Assembly (NCBI GenBank): GCA_016715105.1
Contig: JADKBO010000017.1
Location: 1 to 64,000 of the forward strand
Length of the DNA: 64,000 nt
Reading direction: 5' to 3'
From: Saprospiraceae bacterium
Lineage (GTDB): Bacteria > Bacteroidota > Bacteroidia > Chitinophagales > Saprospiraceae
Shown: positions 47,835 through 56,312 of the stretch, piece by piece
Numbering within the stretch: position 1 is the first letter of the stretch
Layout of the letters: the number at the start of each line of letters is the position of its first letter
The notes under the pieces: model-generated
Told to the model about the DNA's origin: nothing
The model's input: only the letters and a program-made list of their open reading frames with translations
The model's database searches: none
Made by a program: the position numbers and the translations under genes

Positions 47835-47865
47835 CGCCCCCCGGCCCCGCCCGGGCCCGCCGCCC
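47835..47865. other. 31-base G/C-only tract
   Basis: Every base from 47835 to 47865 is G or C, in a genome that is otherwise AT-rich (flanks TTATTAAA and TTATAATTC). It includes GCCCGGGC (47849-47856). It lies between the DoxX stop and the YdeI start. See findings. Confidence 0.9.
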
Positions 47866-47888
47866 TTATAATTCAAAACTAAAAGCCA

Positions 47889-48500
47889 ATGGCGCAGCAT
47901 GATGAAAAGGTTAGCGAATACATTACTGCATCAGCTGATTTTGCTCAACCAATTTTAAAACATTGGAGGCAACTTATCCATGAAAATTGCCCAGAAGCCA
48001 TTGAAGCCATCAAATGGAGTATTCCACATTTTGATTACAAAGGCGATTTTATGTGTGTAATGGCCTCATATAAAAATCACTGCTCCTTTACATTCATCAA
48101 AGCAGAATTGATGAGCGATTCTCGGCTTAAGGAAAGTAAATCATTAAAACCTATACAAAGATTTATGGGTAAAATTACAAGTTTAGCTGACTTGCCACCT
48201 GATCAAGAATTCATAAAATTCCTTCAAGAAGCAATGGTTTTGAATGAAAAAGGAATCAAAATAGTTGTTGAAAAATCTGACAAGCCCAAAGTTTATGAGA
48301 CTCCTGATTATTTTGAGCTGAGATTGCAAAAAAATCCAATCGCCAAGGAAATTTTTGAAAGTAAATCAAATTCATTCAGAAAGGAATACATCATTTGGAT
48401 TTCGGAAGCTAAAACAGAGGAGACTAGGCAAAAGCGAATGGACGAAGCGGTGGATTGGATATCAGAAGGAAAAAGCAGATTTTGGAAAAGTGAAAAGTAA
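47889..48500 (+). CDS. YdeI/OmdA-like protein with DUF1801 domain
   Basis: 203 residues. The first half fits DUF1801 (YdhG-like): QPILKHWRQLIHENCPEAIE, IKWSIPHFDYKGDFMCVMAS. The second half fits the OmdA/bacteriocin-resistance region: YFELRLQKNPIAKEIFESKS, then FRKEYIIWISEAKTEETRQK. Cytoplasmic. Often grouped with ArsR, DoxX and SRPBCC genes, as here. Function not established. Confidence 0.78.
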   Translation: MAQHDEKVSEYITASADFAQPILKHWRQLIHENCPEAIEAIKWSIPHFDYKGDFMCVMASYKNHCSFTFIKAELMSDSRLKESKSLKPIQRFMGKITSLADLPPDQEFIKFLQEAMVLNEKGIKIVVEKSDKPKVYETPDYFELRLQKNPIAKEIFESKSNSFRKEYIIWISEAKTEETRQKRMDEAVDWISEGKSRFWKSEK

Positions 48501-48766
48501 AAAGCATTCATTATTGTTGAAAGCAGGTAATCTATTAGAATTAGCCGTACATCCTTAATTTCATTGGATTTACTGCTTTTTTACCTACAACTAATTCGTA
48601 TTTAATTAATAATACATTAATAATAATCTTCATATTTAGAAAGCTTCAATTGTGTGTCACTTTCAAAAAATAACTTCATTAACAATACGTCCTATTTATT
48701 TCGATTTTTTCTCGAATGTTATGGTTCAATTGCCTACTTTCACACCACCAATATTAATCCTCAGAC

Positions 48767-50575
48767 ATGCAATCGATCAAAAAATATGCTATTTGGAAAC
48801 TAAGCCTTTTATTAGTATTCCTTTCAACCCAAGCTTTCTCCCAAAACATTACCATCCACCAATTTGATCCTACGGTAAATGTGTCCTCCAATTTTGGCAT
48901 GGGGGTGACCACATTCACACTTACGGTGCCAATGGCAGCCGGTGTATTATCTGGTCCTGAACTTGATGCTGCACTTGCACTTGGAAATGTTGTCATCAAT
49001 ACACCAAATGGAGATGTGATCTTCACGAGCTCTGGGTTTATACTTACTGTTCCGGGAAGTACGCTAACTATCAATGCACTCGGTAATGTGACTCTCATCA
49101 ATTATATACCTGTGACTGCCAATTTGATCAATATATTTGCAAATGCTGGTGGTAATCTGACTGTTATGGGAACTGGATTCAAGACAGGTGGTGGAAATTT
49201 TACTGCAGATATCGGCGGAAGCGTCAACATTTTATCTGAAGGTTTGAATACTGGAGGAGGCAACATCAATATCACTGCTGATGGTGCTTTTTTTCAATCT
49301 GGTGTAGGTTTACTTACCAATGGCGGTAATTTTACTGCTAATGTTGGGGGTAATTTTACGATTAGCGAAGGAGGACTCAAAACCAATGGCGGAAATGTAG
49401 ATCTGACTGTGACAGGCAATTTTATGCAAACTGGAACCCAATTAACAACCACAGGTGGTAATTTTACTGCTGAGGTCGGTGGAACTACCACATTTGGTTT
49501 TGGTGGTACTATGAATACAGGTGGAGGTGATTTGACAATAAACAGCATTGGGGCATTTATTCATCAGGGTGCTGGCTTTGTAACTCAGGGTGGCAATATC
49601 GATTTTTCTGGTTCTACTTTGACATCTACAGGTTTAGACACCAGAACACCTGCAACAACCATACCTGCAGGCAGAATTTTGCTCGATTTCACAGGCAATA
49701 TCACAGTTTCTGGCCCAGGAATATATGGAGGTGAAATCGAAATTTTTTGTAATGACTTGTTATGCACCAATAATGGAATCCAATCGTTTGGAACCAATGC
49801 AGGTCAAGATGGAAGTGTAAGGATAGAAGCGCTCGGCAATGTTGTCTATCAAGGTGCTGCAGGACAATCAAACGGAGATGTAGAAATCATTTCCAATAAT
49901 CTAACCTTAGTAAATGGTTTACTTACCAATGGCGGTGACATAACATTTTGCCAATCTGGCGACGTCAATTTGACCGGTTTTGGACTAAGAACATTGGATC
50001 CATCAGCACAAGTTTTATTATTTGGAAACGTCAATATCAGTGCTGGAGGATATGTGTCTGTCCGGAACGGAGCGGGAATTTACACTGGTCTAGCATTTTT
50101 TGTTAATGGCGGAACAACAAATTCTGATGGTGGAGATGTAAATGTCAGAGCAGACTCCATTTATTTGTACGGAGGATCTATCAATACCGGAATGAGAAGA
50201 GCTAATTATTTAGGCGGAGGTACATTCGCCAATGGCTATTTGATAACCGGTGCAACGGGTACATTGACAACCCTTCCTGCTATTGGCACTCCAAGTTCTA
50301 TTTTGGTCCAAAATTTCAACGAAATTACTAGCATGGTTGCTTCTTATCCAAGTAACTTAATACCCGCAGATCAAAATATGAGATTTTTGGGTCCATATTT
50401 GGGAGGTGGAAATGTTACTTTGGATGTTCAGTCTGAAATGGTGGCCTGTATCGTCGAACCACCAATAGAGCCAATACCAACAATTGGTACATGGGCTTTC
50501 ATTATACTTTCACTTTCATTGGTTATTCTAGGCCAAGTTTACAGCAGACCACAAACGCATGCGAGCATAAGCTGA
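48767..50575 (+). CDS. Secreted 22-residue-repeat solenoid protein with IPTL-CTERM-like tail
   Basis: 602 residues. Signal peptide (1-25, KLSLLLVFLSTQAFS). From about 128 to 285 the protein is built of 22-residue units, each starting GG(N/D), such as GGNFTADIGG, GGNINITADG, GGNFTANVGG, GGNVDLTVTG, GGNFTAEVGG; two unit types alternate, giving a 44-residue super-repeat. This spacing suits a right-handed beta-helix with one turn per unit. More degenerate units go on to about 540. The tail is IPTIGTWAFIILSLSLVILG followed by QVYSRP, which fits the IPTL-CTERM sorting signal (PxxP, hydrophobic helix, basic end). First gene of a three-gene operon; substrate and surface role unknown. Confidence 0.72.
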   Translation: MQSIKKYAIWKLSLLLVFLSTQAFSQNITIHQFDPTVNVSSNFGMGVTTFTLTVPMAAGVLSGPELDAALALGNVVINTPNGDVIFTSSGFILTVPGSTLTINALGNVTLINYIPVTANLINIFANAGGNLTVMGTGFKTGGGNFTADIGGSVNILSEGLNTGGGNINITADGAFFQSGVGLLTNGGNFTANVGGNFTISEGGLKTNGGNVDLTVTGNFMQTGTQLTTTGGNFTAEVGGTTTFGFGGTMNTGGGDLTINSIGAFIHQGAGFVTQGGNIDFSGSTLTSTGLDTRTPATTIPAGRILLDFTGNITVSGPGIYGGEIEIFCNDLLCTNNGIQSFGTNAGQDGSVRIEALGNVVYQGAAGQSNGDVEIISNNLTLVNGLLTNGGDITFCQSGDVNLTGFGLRTLDPSAQVLLFGNVNISAGGYVSVRNGAGIYTGLAFFVNGGTTNSDGGDVNVRADSIYLYGGSINTGMRRANYLGGGTFANGYLITGATGTLTTLPAIGTPSSILVQNFNEITSMVASYPSNLIPADQNMRFLGPYLGGGNVTLDVQSEMVACIVEPPIEPIPTIGTWAFIILSLSLVILGQVYSRPQTHASIS

Positions 50576-50589
50576 AACAGAAACTAGCC

Positions 50590-51783
50590 ATGGCTATCCA
50601 TCTTAGAGGCATCATTATTCTTATGTTTTGCACTTTTCAGTTGTCCTTAATGGGGCAGATGAATTTAAATGTAAATCTATACAGTGGCCTCAAATCTTCT
50701 TTTGGCATCAAGGCGTACCATTCAAAAGGGGTCATTACATTGGTTCCAATAAAAGAAAATAATGGACTAGATGTCAATGATTTGAATGCATACCTTAAAA
50801 TGGGCGATGTTATTCTGAAGGCATCAACTGGCTCCGTACTTTTTACAGCTGGCGTATTTCTCCCCAACGATGCAATGTGTAAACTCAGCATTCGGGCAAA
50901 AGAGTCCGTTGATTTTTCTACTACACTTATTAATACAGCCAAAATTGAAGTCGACATCCGAACCAAAGGTAATATCCATATTTATGCTTCCGGAATTACC
51001 AGCAATTCCGGAAATATTCATTTGGAAGGCAAGGATATTTATATCAAAGAAACAGGTATCAGAACAGCAGGAGGAAAAATTGAATTATGTGCATCCAACT
51101 CTATATTGATCAGTGGCTCCGGACTAGACACCAAAAATGGTGATGTTGTGATGGAATGCAGCAACCTAGTGGTGGAAATGAATGGTATCCATGCCTCAGG
51201 AGGTAAGTGTAATATTTTTGTAAAAGAACAAGGCACTATTGGAGGTGTAGGAATCAAATCCAGAGCTTTCAGCGGAACTGGTAAATCTTTGGTTTTAAAT
51301 GGAGATGGACTTGCTGTTTCAACATCTGTAAATATAAATTTTTCAGAAGAAGTCAGTGTTTTAAAGGAAGGCATTCAAATGAAAGGGTGGCCTTTGTACA
51401 TAAAAGCAAAAGACCTCATCATAGGCGGCGACGAGGGTTATGGCGGTTCTGGAATTGTTACCAATGGAGGATCTGTTAATTTGGAAGTCGACAATAATTT
51501 AACCGTTCAGGCAAGGGGTTTATATACTGCTAAAGGTAAAATTTATATCCGAGTGAAAAATGATGTTTGGGTAAGGTTTGGTGGAATAACTACCTTAAAT
51601 GAATCCATTTATTTGGAATCTATAAAAGGAAAAATTACCTTGGATGGCATGAATCTCAATTCCAGAATTGATCAAAAGACAAATGGTGGTAAATTGGACA
51701 CGAGCAACATCAATTCCAAAAAACTGATACTCCTCACAGAACCTGTGGTGGGAGGCGGTGACATTACTATTGTGACCCATTGA
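50590..51783 (+). CDS. Secreted solenoid protein, paralogue of the preceding gene
   Basis: 397 residues from ATG 50590, 14 bases after the previous stop (the frame runs further upstream but overlaps that gene). Signal peptide MAIHLRGIIILMFCTFQLSL. Residues 55-110 (LNAYLKMGDVILKASTGSVL) align with the first protein's LDAALALGNVVINTPNGDVI, so the two are paralogues. Units of 21-22 residues follow: GKDIYIKETGIRTA, GGKIELCASNSILISGSG, NGDVVMECSNLVVEMNG. It has no IPTL-type tail and no T9SS domain, so anchoring is not evident. Its TGA overlaps the next ATG by one base. Confidence 0.68.
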   Translation: MAIHLRGIIILMFCTFQLSLMGQMNLNVNLYSGLKSSFGIKAYHSKGVITLVPIKENNGLDVNDLNAYLKMGDVILKASTGSVLFTAGVFLPNDAMCKLSIRAKESVDFSTTLINTAKIEVDIRTKGNIHIYASGITSNSGNIHLEGKDIYIKETGIRTAGGKIELCASNSILISGSGLDTKNGDVVMECSNLVVEMNGIHASGGKCNIFVKEQGTIGGVGIKSRAFSGTGKSLVLNGDGLAVSTSVNINFSEEVSVLKEGIQMKGWPLYIKAKDLIIGGDEGYGGSGIVTNGGSVNLEVDNNLTVQARGLYTAKGKIYIRVKNDVWVRFGGITTLNESIYLESIKGKITLDGMNLNSRIDQKTNGGKLDTSNINSKKLILLTEPVVGGGDITIVTH

Positions 51784-53077
51784 TGCTTCCATTGAATAAA
51801 AGTAAAAAATCGTCCACCCTCTCCTATCTGGTTGAATCAGTTCTTCCTGTCGTTGCAGTGTTGTTGGCAAATGTGGGATTTATATTCCTTATTTATTTCA
51901 ATCAGTACCAACTAGATTGGGACCGCATCACTTATTTGAATATTTCCCTTAGTGTCATCATACTTTTCTTTTTCTTTTATCTGCTATACCGCTCCTTAAA
52001 GGCCCCCAAAAATATAGCGCACTTAGAAGAAGCGGATTTGCCCACTGTCAGTCTGATTCTTCCAGTTTTTAATGAAGAAAAATACATTTTCAAAGTACTC
52101 GAAAGCATTGCTGCCTCAGATTATCCCCTAGAAAAATTTGAGCTCATTGTGGTGAATGATGGTTCTACAGACCAAACTTTATTTGAAATTCAACGATTTT
52201 TTGCTCAATTCCAAGGTGATGCCTTACTGATAAATTTTCCAATAAACCAAGGCAAAAAGCAGGACTGGTCGCAGGTTTTAAACGGGCTAAAAATGAAGTA
52301 ATCGTAACCATCGACAGTGATACATTCCTATTACCAGATTCAATCAAAAAGCTCTTGTCACAAATGGACGAATCCGTTGATGCCATTTGCGGACACACTT
52401 TGGTAAAGAACCAAAAAACCAATTTATTAACTAAGATTCAAGCCTTCGAATACCTCATCAGCCACCAATTATTTAAAGCATTTGAGGGCGTTTATGATGG
52501 CGTACTTTGTTGTCCGGGATGCTTTTCAGCTTATAGAAAAAGTGCTATTTTATTGGTTTTAGACGAATTTGAACGCTCACTCATTTTCAATTACAAAGTA
52601 GATTACGGAGAAGATCGCTACCTCACTGCCCTACTATTATTCAATCAAAAAAAGGTTGTTTATTCTGATGAGGCAGTGGCATATACAATTGTGCCACAAA
52701 ACTTGTCATCCTTCATCATTCAGCGCAAGAGATGGATAAAAAGTTGGTTTGTCAATACCCTCTATCTTTTCAGAGTGGTCGGAAAGAAAAAAATGGTTTA
52801 CCAATTATATTTTTACTTGAGTTTTATTTTCAATTTACTGATAACCAGTTCATTACCATTATTTATTTACTTTATTTTTACCGCTAATTGGAACTTCCTA
52901 TTCCATGGTTTGTACATGATATTATTGTATTTCATTTTTATATTACTCAAACAAGGCAAAATTCGGCTTTTGATGCCACTGCTCTTTTATTTGTTCACAT
53001 TATTGATTTATACTTGGTTAGTACCCTTGGCTATTGGAAATGTGAGTGACCATCGGTGGGGAAGGCGTGCAAAGTAG
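51783..53077 (+). pseudogene. Processive GT2 glycosyltransferase (hyaluronan/cellulose-synthase-like), frameshifted
   Basis: Joined, the frames give 431 residues. Two N-terminal membrane helices precede the GT2 domain: VSLILPVFNEEKYIFKVLES, then LIVVNDGSTDQTL. The frame then breaks at the five-A run 52254-52258; one more A gives NQGKKAGLVAGFKRAKNEV, then IVTIDSDT, the proper continuation. The second frame has the DxD (DSD), a later EDRY, and QRKRW (Q/RxxRW polymer-synthase motif), then three to four membrane helices. These mark polysaccharide synthases of the HasA/BcsA/PgaC type. Third gene of the solenoid-protein operon; its ATG (51783) overlaps the upstream TGA. Confidence 0.85.
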
Positions 53078-53125
53078 GGGTTTTTTTAAACTCTGTGATT
53101 GTTACACACATTAAAAAGAAAAATA

Positions 53126-53149
53126 GGGTAAATAATTACCCAATTTGGG
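53126..53149. promoter_or_regulatory. Nested inverted repeats before higB, candidate HigA operator
   Basis: GGGTAA (53126-53131) and TTACCC (53136-53141) form a 6-bp inverted repeat with a 4-base gap; CCCAA-T-TTGGG (53139-53149) overlaps it. Both sit just upstream of the -7 box, at the -33 position, where an antitoxin would block RNA polymerase. Confidence 0.55.
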
Positions 53150-53158
53150 AACATATGC

Positions 53159-53166
53159 TACATTTG
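53159..53166 (+). promoter_or_regulatory. -7 box TACATTTG before higB
   Basis: Exact TAnnTTTG. It ends 7 bases before ATG 53174, so the transcript is leaderless or nearly so. Confidence 0.6.
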
Positions 53167-53173
53167 TATGGTT

Positions 53174-53494
53174 ATGCGAATAATAGCTGTAAATACATTG
53201 CGAGAATATTGGGAGAAGTACCCCAAAACGGAGCAGCCCCTAAAAGCTTGGGTACAAGAAATTGAACAGTCGAATTGGGAATCTCCTCAAGCTTTAAAAT
53301 TAAAATACAGTCATGCCTCTATATTAACCGGAAAACGGGTAGTTTTCAATATCAGCGGTAATAAATTCAGACTAATTGTTGATATTGAATATCGCCTTAA
53401 AATTGTATTTATAGTTTGGTTTGGTCTTCATACAGAATATGATTTAATTGATTCTAAAAATGTACAATATGGTAAAGCCAATAAAGACAAATAA
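53174..53494 (+). CDS. higB: HigB-type mRNA interferase toxin
   Basis: 106 residues from ATG 53174 (an ATG at 53168 is just after the -7 box and unlikely). The HigB pattern is complete: MRIIAVNTLREYWEKYPKTE, then LKAWVQEIEQSNWESPQALK, later RVVFNISGNKFRLIVDIEYR and KIVFIVWFGLHTEYDLID. It would cleave ribosome-bound mRNA. Toxin before antitoxin, with a 26-base overlap, is the usual hig order. Confidence 0.88.
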   Translation: MRIIAVNTLREYWEKYPKTEQPLKAWVQEIEQSNWESPQALKLKYSHASILTGKRVVFNISGNKFRLIVDIEYRLKIVFIVWFGLHTEYDLIDSKNVQYGKANKDK

Positions 53495-53843
53495 ACAGCA
53501 TGAAATATACCTTGCTCGAGCATATGAACTCATGCAAATGGATTTAAAACCTAATTCTCAAGAATCTGATGAATTGGAAGTTTTAACTATACTCATAGAA
53601 GCTTACGAAAAAAGTAATTTTCCTATTGAAGCACCAAATCCAATAGAAGCTATACTATTTAGACTTGATCAAATGGGCATGTCAAAAAGTGAACTAAGTA
53701 AACTTTTGGGGTCAAGAAGTAGAGCAAGTGAAATATTAAAAAGAAAAAGAAAATTGAGTATAACAATGATTCGAAAACTTAATCAAGAATTAGGAATTTC
53801 CGCTCAAACCTTGATTCAAGACTATGAAACTGTAGACGGGTGA
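53469..53843 (+). CDS. higA: HigA-type antitoxin (COG5499)
   Basis: 124 residues from ATG 53469, where MVKPIKTNKQHEIYLARAYE matches family N-termini; ATG 53460 is an alternative. An acidic linker (EVLTILIEAYEKSNFPIEAP) leads to the HTH (GMSKSELSKLLGSRSRASEI) and a short tail. It neutralises HigB and represses the operon. It overlaps higB by 26 bases. A paralogue of equal type is at 61426. Confidence 0.88.
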   Translation: MVKPIKTNKQHEIYLARAYELMQMDLKPNSQESDELEVLTILIEAYEKSNFPIEAPNPIEAILFRLDQMGMSKSELSKLLGSRSRASEILKRKRKLSITMIRKLNQELGISAQTLIQDYETVDG

Positions 53844-53963
53844 CAACATTTGCCTATGATAACCACCGCCCCATTAGGTCAGCTTTCGCAGAGCTTAAGA
53901 TGTTATGCATAGCAATTTATACTGACAAGCTATTAAATAAAAATAATCAACTCGATAAAAAAT

Positions 53964-54428
53964 ATGAATAAAATAGATTTAAAAGACAAATTCATCGGCA
54001 CTTGGAAGGGCACTTATTGTTTGATTTTGAGCTGGTTGCCCGAACCCAATTTTATTTCTGAATCTAAAATGGAAATTAAAGGTGTAGCCAATGACAAATT
54101 CCTACAAATGAATTATGATTGGCATCATGAAGCAATCAATCAAGACGGCGTGATACTCATTGGCAACATCAACAAGCCATCTTTACTTACCGCATCGTGG
54201 GTAGACTCCTGGGGCATGAGTGGTAAAATTATGAATTGTGAAGGGTCGATGAACGAGGCAGGCGATATTACGCTTCTTGGTTCTTACGAAGTTAAAGACA
54301 GTCCGAATTGGGGATGGAGGATCGAGATTCCATGTCCAGTGGATGATCATTTACAAATCAAAATGTATAATGTTTCGCCAGCTGGAGAGGAGTATTTTGC
54401 TGGTGATGCAAATTATGCAAGAGAATAA
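53964..54428 (+). CDS. DUF1579-like hypothetical protein
   Basis: 154 residues. The sequence opens DLKDKFIGTWKGTYCLILSW and has repeated beta strands with several Trp residues (WVDSWGMSGKIM, NWGWRIEIP), matching the lipocalin-like DUF1579 pattern. No signal peptide. Function unknown; seen near sporadic accessory genes. Confidence 0.6.
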   Translation: MNKIDLKDKFIGTWKGTYCLILSWLPEPNFISESKMEIKGVANDKFLQMNYDWHHEAINQDGVILIGNINKPSLLTASWVDSWGMSGKIMNCEGSMNEAGDITLLGSYEVKDSPNWGWRIEIPCPVDDHLQIKMYNVSPAGEEYFAGDANYARE

Positions 54429-54482
54429 GATAAATAGAATGAAGTAATACTAGAAACATGATGACTTAGCAACTATTTAAAA

Positions 54483-55322
54483 ATGAAAGAAATTAAAGAC
54501 AACATACAGATTTTAGTCATCATGACCATCATAAACATTTTTGTAATATGGAATTACATTTCAAATGATAAGACATTACATGGCATTGGTTATTTTCTAT
54601 TTTTCTATGTTTCAATTCTGACCATTCATTTATTCACCAAAAGAGTACCTCCTAAAAACGAAATAGAAGTAAAAGAACCCAAAAAAGAATTGACTATTGC
54701 AGTCTTTTTTGCTTTTTTAGGCCTGCTATTTTTGGCATTAAATTTCATGTTGAAATCAAATGTAATTCCTGACAAACCAATCACAAAAATTCCCATAGGA
54801 TTAGGTAGCATTATATTTGCCATGCCCTTAGCTATTTTTATTTACCTTTTGAGTAAAAGGTATTCGCTCATGAACTTAGGTTTAAGAACCAAACCTTTGA
54901 CAAGCATGTTCCTTGGTCTAATTATTTGGAGTATAACCGGACTCTTTGCCTATGTATTCAACAAGGATGGCATACTTTGGGCAAGAGCCTATGATGAACT
55001 TGGTGGAATCATTGGTATTATCGTCACAGGTGTGATTGGTGCAGCGTTATTTGAAGAATTTAGCCGGTTCGTAATTCAATCCCGATTTGAGCGAATTTTC
55101 ATGAGACCAGGAATAAGTATTTTATTTGCAACAACCATTTGGTCTTTCATGCATTTCCCTGTCACTTATTTTAAAGGATCTGATGTTTCAGGAACATTGG
55201 TTTATTGCATCCAAATTATACCAATAGGTTTTATCTGGGGTTATTTGACACAAAGAACCAAATCTATCATCCCTGCTACAATTGCACATGGATTTAATTT
55301 ATGGGGATTTCAAAATGGTTAA
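54483..55322 (+). CDS. CPBP-family intramembrane glutamic endopeptidase
   Basis: 279 residues with eight hydrophobic segments. The motif set of the CPBP/Abi family is present: ALFEEFSRFVIQSRF (EExxR), then SFMHFPVTYF and the late IPATIAHGFNLWG (His). Members process CAAX-type or bacteriocin-related proteins at the membrane; many bacterial ones are annotated for bacteriocin immunity. Substrate not known. Confidence 0.8.
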   Translation: MKEIKDNIQILVIMTIINIFVIWNYISNDKTLHGIGYFLFFYVSILTIHLFTKRVPPKNEIEVKEPKKELTIAVFFAFLGLLFLALNFMLKSNVIPDKPITKIPIGLGSIIFAMPLAIFIYLLSKRYSLMNLGLRTKPLTSMFLGLIIWSITGLFAYVFNKDGILWARAYDELGGIIGIIVTGVIGAALFEEFSRFVIQSRFERIFMRPGISILFATTIWSFMHFPVTYFKGSDVSGTLVYCIQIIPIGFIWGYLTQRTKSIIPATIAHGFNLWGFQNG

Positions 55323-55376
55323 CCCAAAATAGCGGTTTATTATTATTTCGATTTAATTGAAAATTAATTATTTAAT

Positions 55377-55384
55377 TAGATTTG
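55377..55384 (+). promoter_or_regulatory. -7 box TAGATTTG before the GrpB-family gene
   Basis: Exact TAnnTTTG, 82 bases upstream of ATG 55467. Confidence 0.4.
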
Positions 55385-55466
55385 TGAAGGCGATTTAATA
55401 AAGCTTTTCAAAACAAAAGAACCAAGGTGGCAATATTCATAAATGTCAGTTTAATGGAATAACCAT

Positions 55467-56006
55467 ATGCTCATACAAAAATACACTTCAAATTGGATCA
55501 TAGATTTTGAGAGCCTGCAAAGCGAAATTGCAAAAGCTTTGAATGGACTTGACTTTACAATTGAACATGTAGGAAGTACTGCAGTGCCAAATTTGGATGC
55601 CAAAGCCATCATAGATATTGACATCATTTACCATCAAAAAGCAGACTTTGAACAGATTAAAGAAGCGCTTATAAAAATTGGATATGATCATCACGGGAAT
55701 CAAGGAATTGTAGACCGCAGTGTCTTTAAAAGAAATGGCGGACAGAGACATGAAATATTAGATCAGATCACTCACCATCTTTATGTTTGTCCAACTGACA
55801 GCAAAGCCTTGGAAAGACACCTTTTGTCTCGAAATTTTTTAAGAAAAAATGAATGGGCCAGGTTGAAATATCAACAAATGAAAAATGAATTGGCCGAGCA
55901 AGCCAATCAAGACAAGAAAAAATATGCTGCATTGAAGGAGCTTTATGTGAATGATTTTATTGATTTGATGGTGGAGGAAGAGCAAAACCAAAAGCTCAAC
56001 TACTAG
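55467..56006 (+). CDS. GrpB-family nucleotidyltransferase-like protein
   Basis: 179 residues. The UPF0157/GrpB pattern is evident: FTIEHVGSTAVPNLDAKAII, then DIDIIYHQ and RHEILDQITHHLYVC, with the NTase-like GS and DxD arrangement. Family function unproven; related domains are fused to dephospho-CoA kinase. The C-terminal part is Lys/Glu-rich (QANQDKKKYAALKELYVNDF). Confidence 0.82.
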   Translation: MLIQKYTSNWIIDFESLQSEIAKALNGLDFTIEHVGSTAVPNLDAKAIIDIDIIYHQKADFEQIKEALIKIGYDHHGNQGIVDRSVFKRNGGQRHEILDQITHHLYVCPTDSKALERHLLSRNFLRKNEWARLKYQQMKNELAEQANQDKKKYAALKELYVNDFIDLMVEEEQNQKLNY

Positions 56007-56312
56007 AATTTTGTTGCAAGAGAAAAGGTCGTAGCCCGTAAGTTATACACTGATCCCATATTTGTAGTGGGATATTTCATTTATTTAGTTTGGCTTATTT
56101 GATCGAGCTTATTTTTTATTTATCTGGGTATAAACAAGTGTTTTTCTGATGGCTTGAATGTCTACACACATAAAACCTTTCATCATTTGGCAATATCATT
56201 TTTTGGATTAGTTTCGCATCAATTGTATAAAATTGCTTGCAGTAATTTTAAAAAGCCTTTAGCCATAAATATCAAAATAATTTAAAATCTGAAAATATCT
56301 CAAATTAAACAA
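56007..56312. other. Intergenic region, no gene seen
   Basis: 306 bases without a supported ORF. It holds a weak inverted repeat (ATCCCA 56053-56058 with TGGGAT 56068-56073) and no clear promoter for the following gene. Confidence 0.6.

Noticed and set aside
50491..50589. Longer N-terminus of the second solenoid protein
   Set aside because: It overlaps the IPTL tail of the first gene in another frame; the signal peptide begins at 50590.
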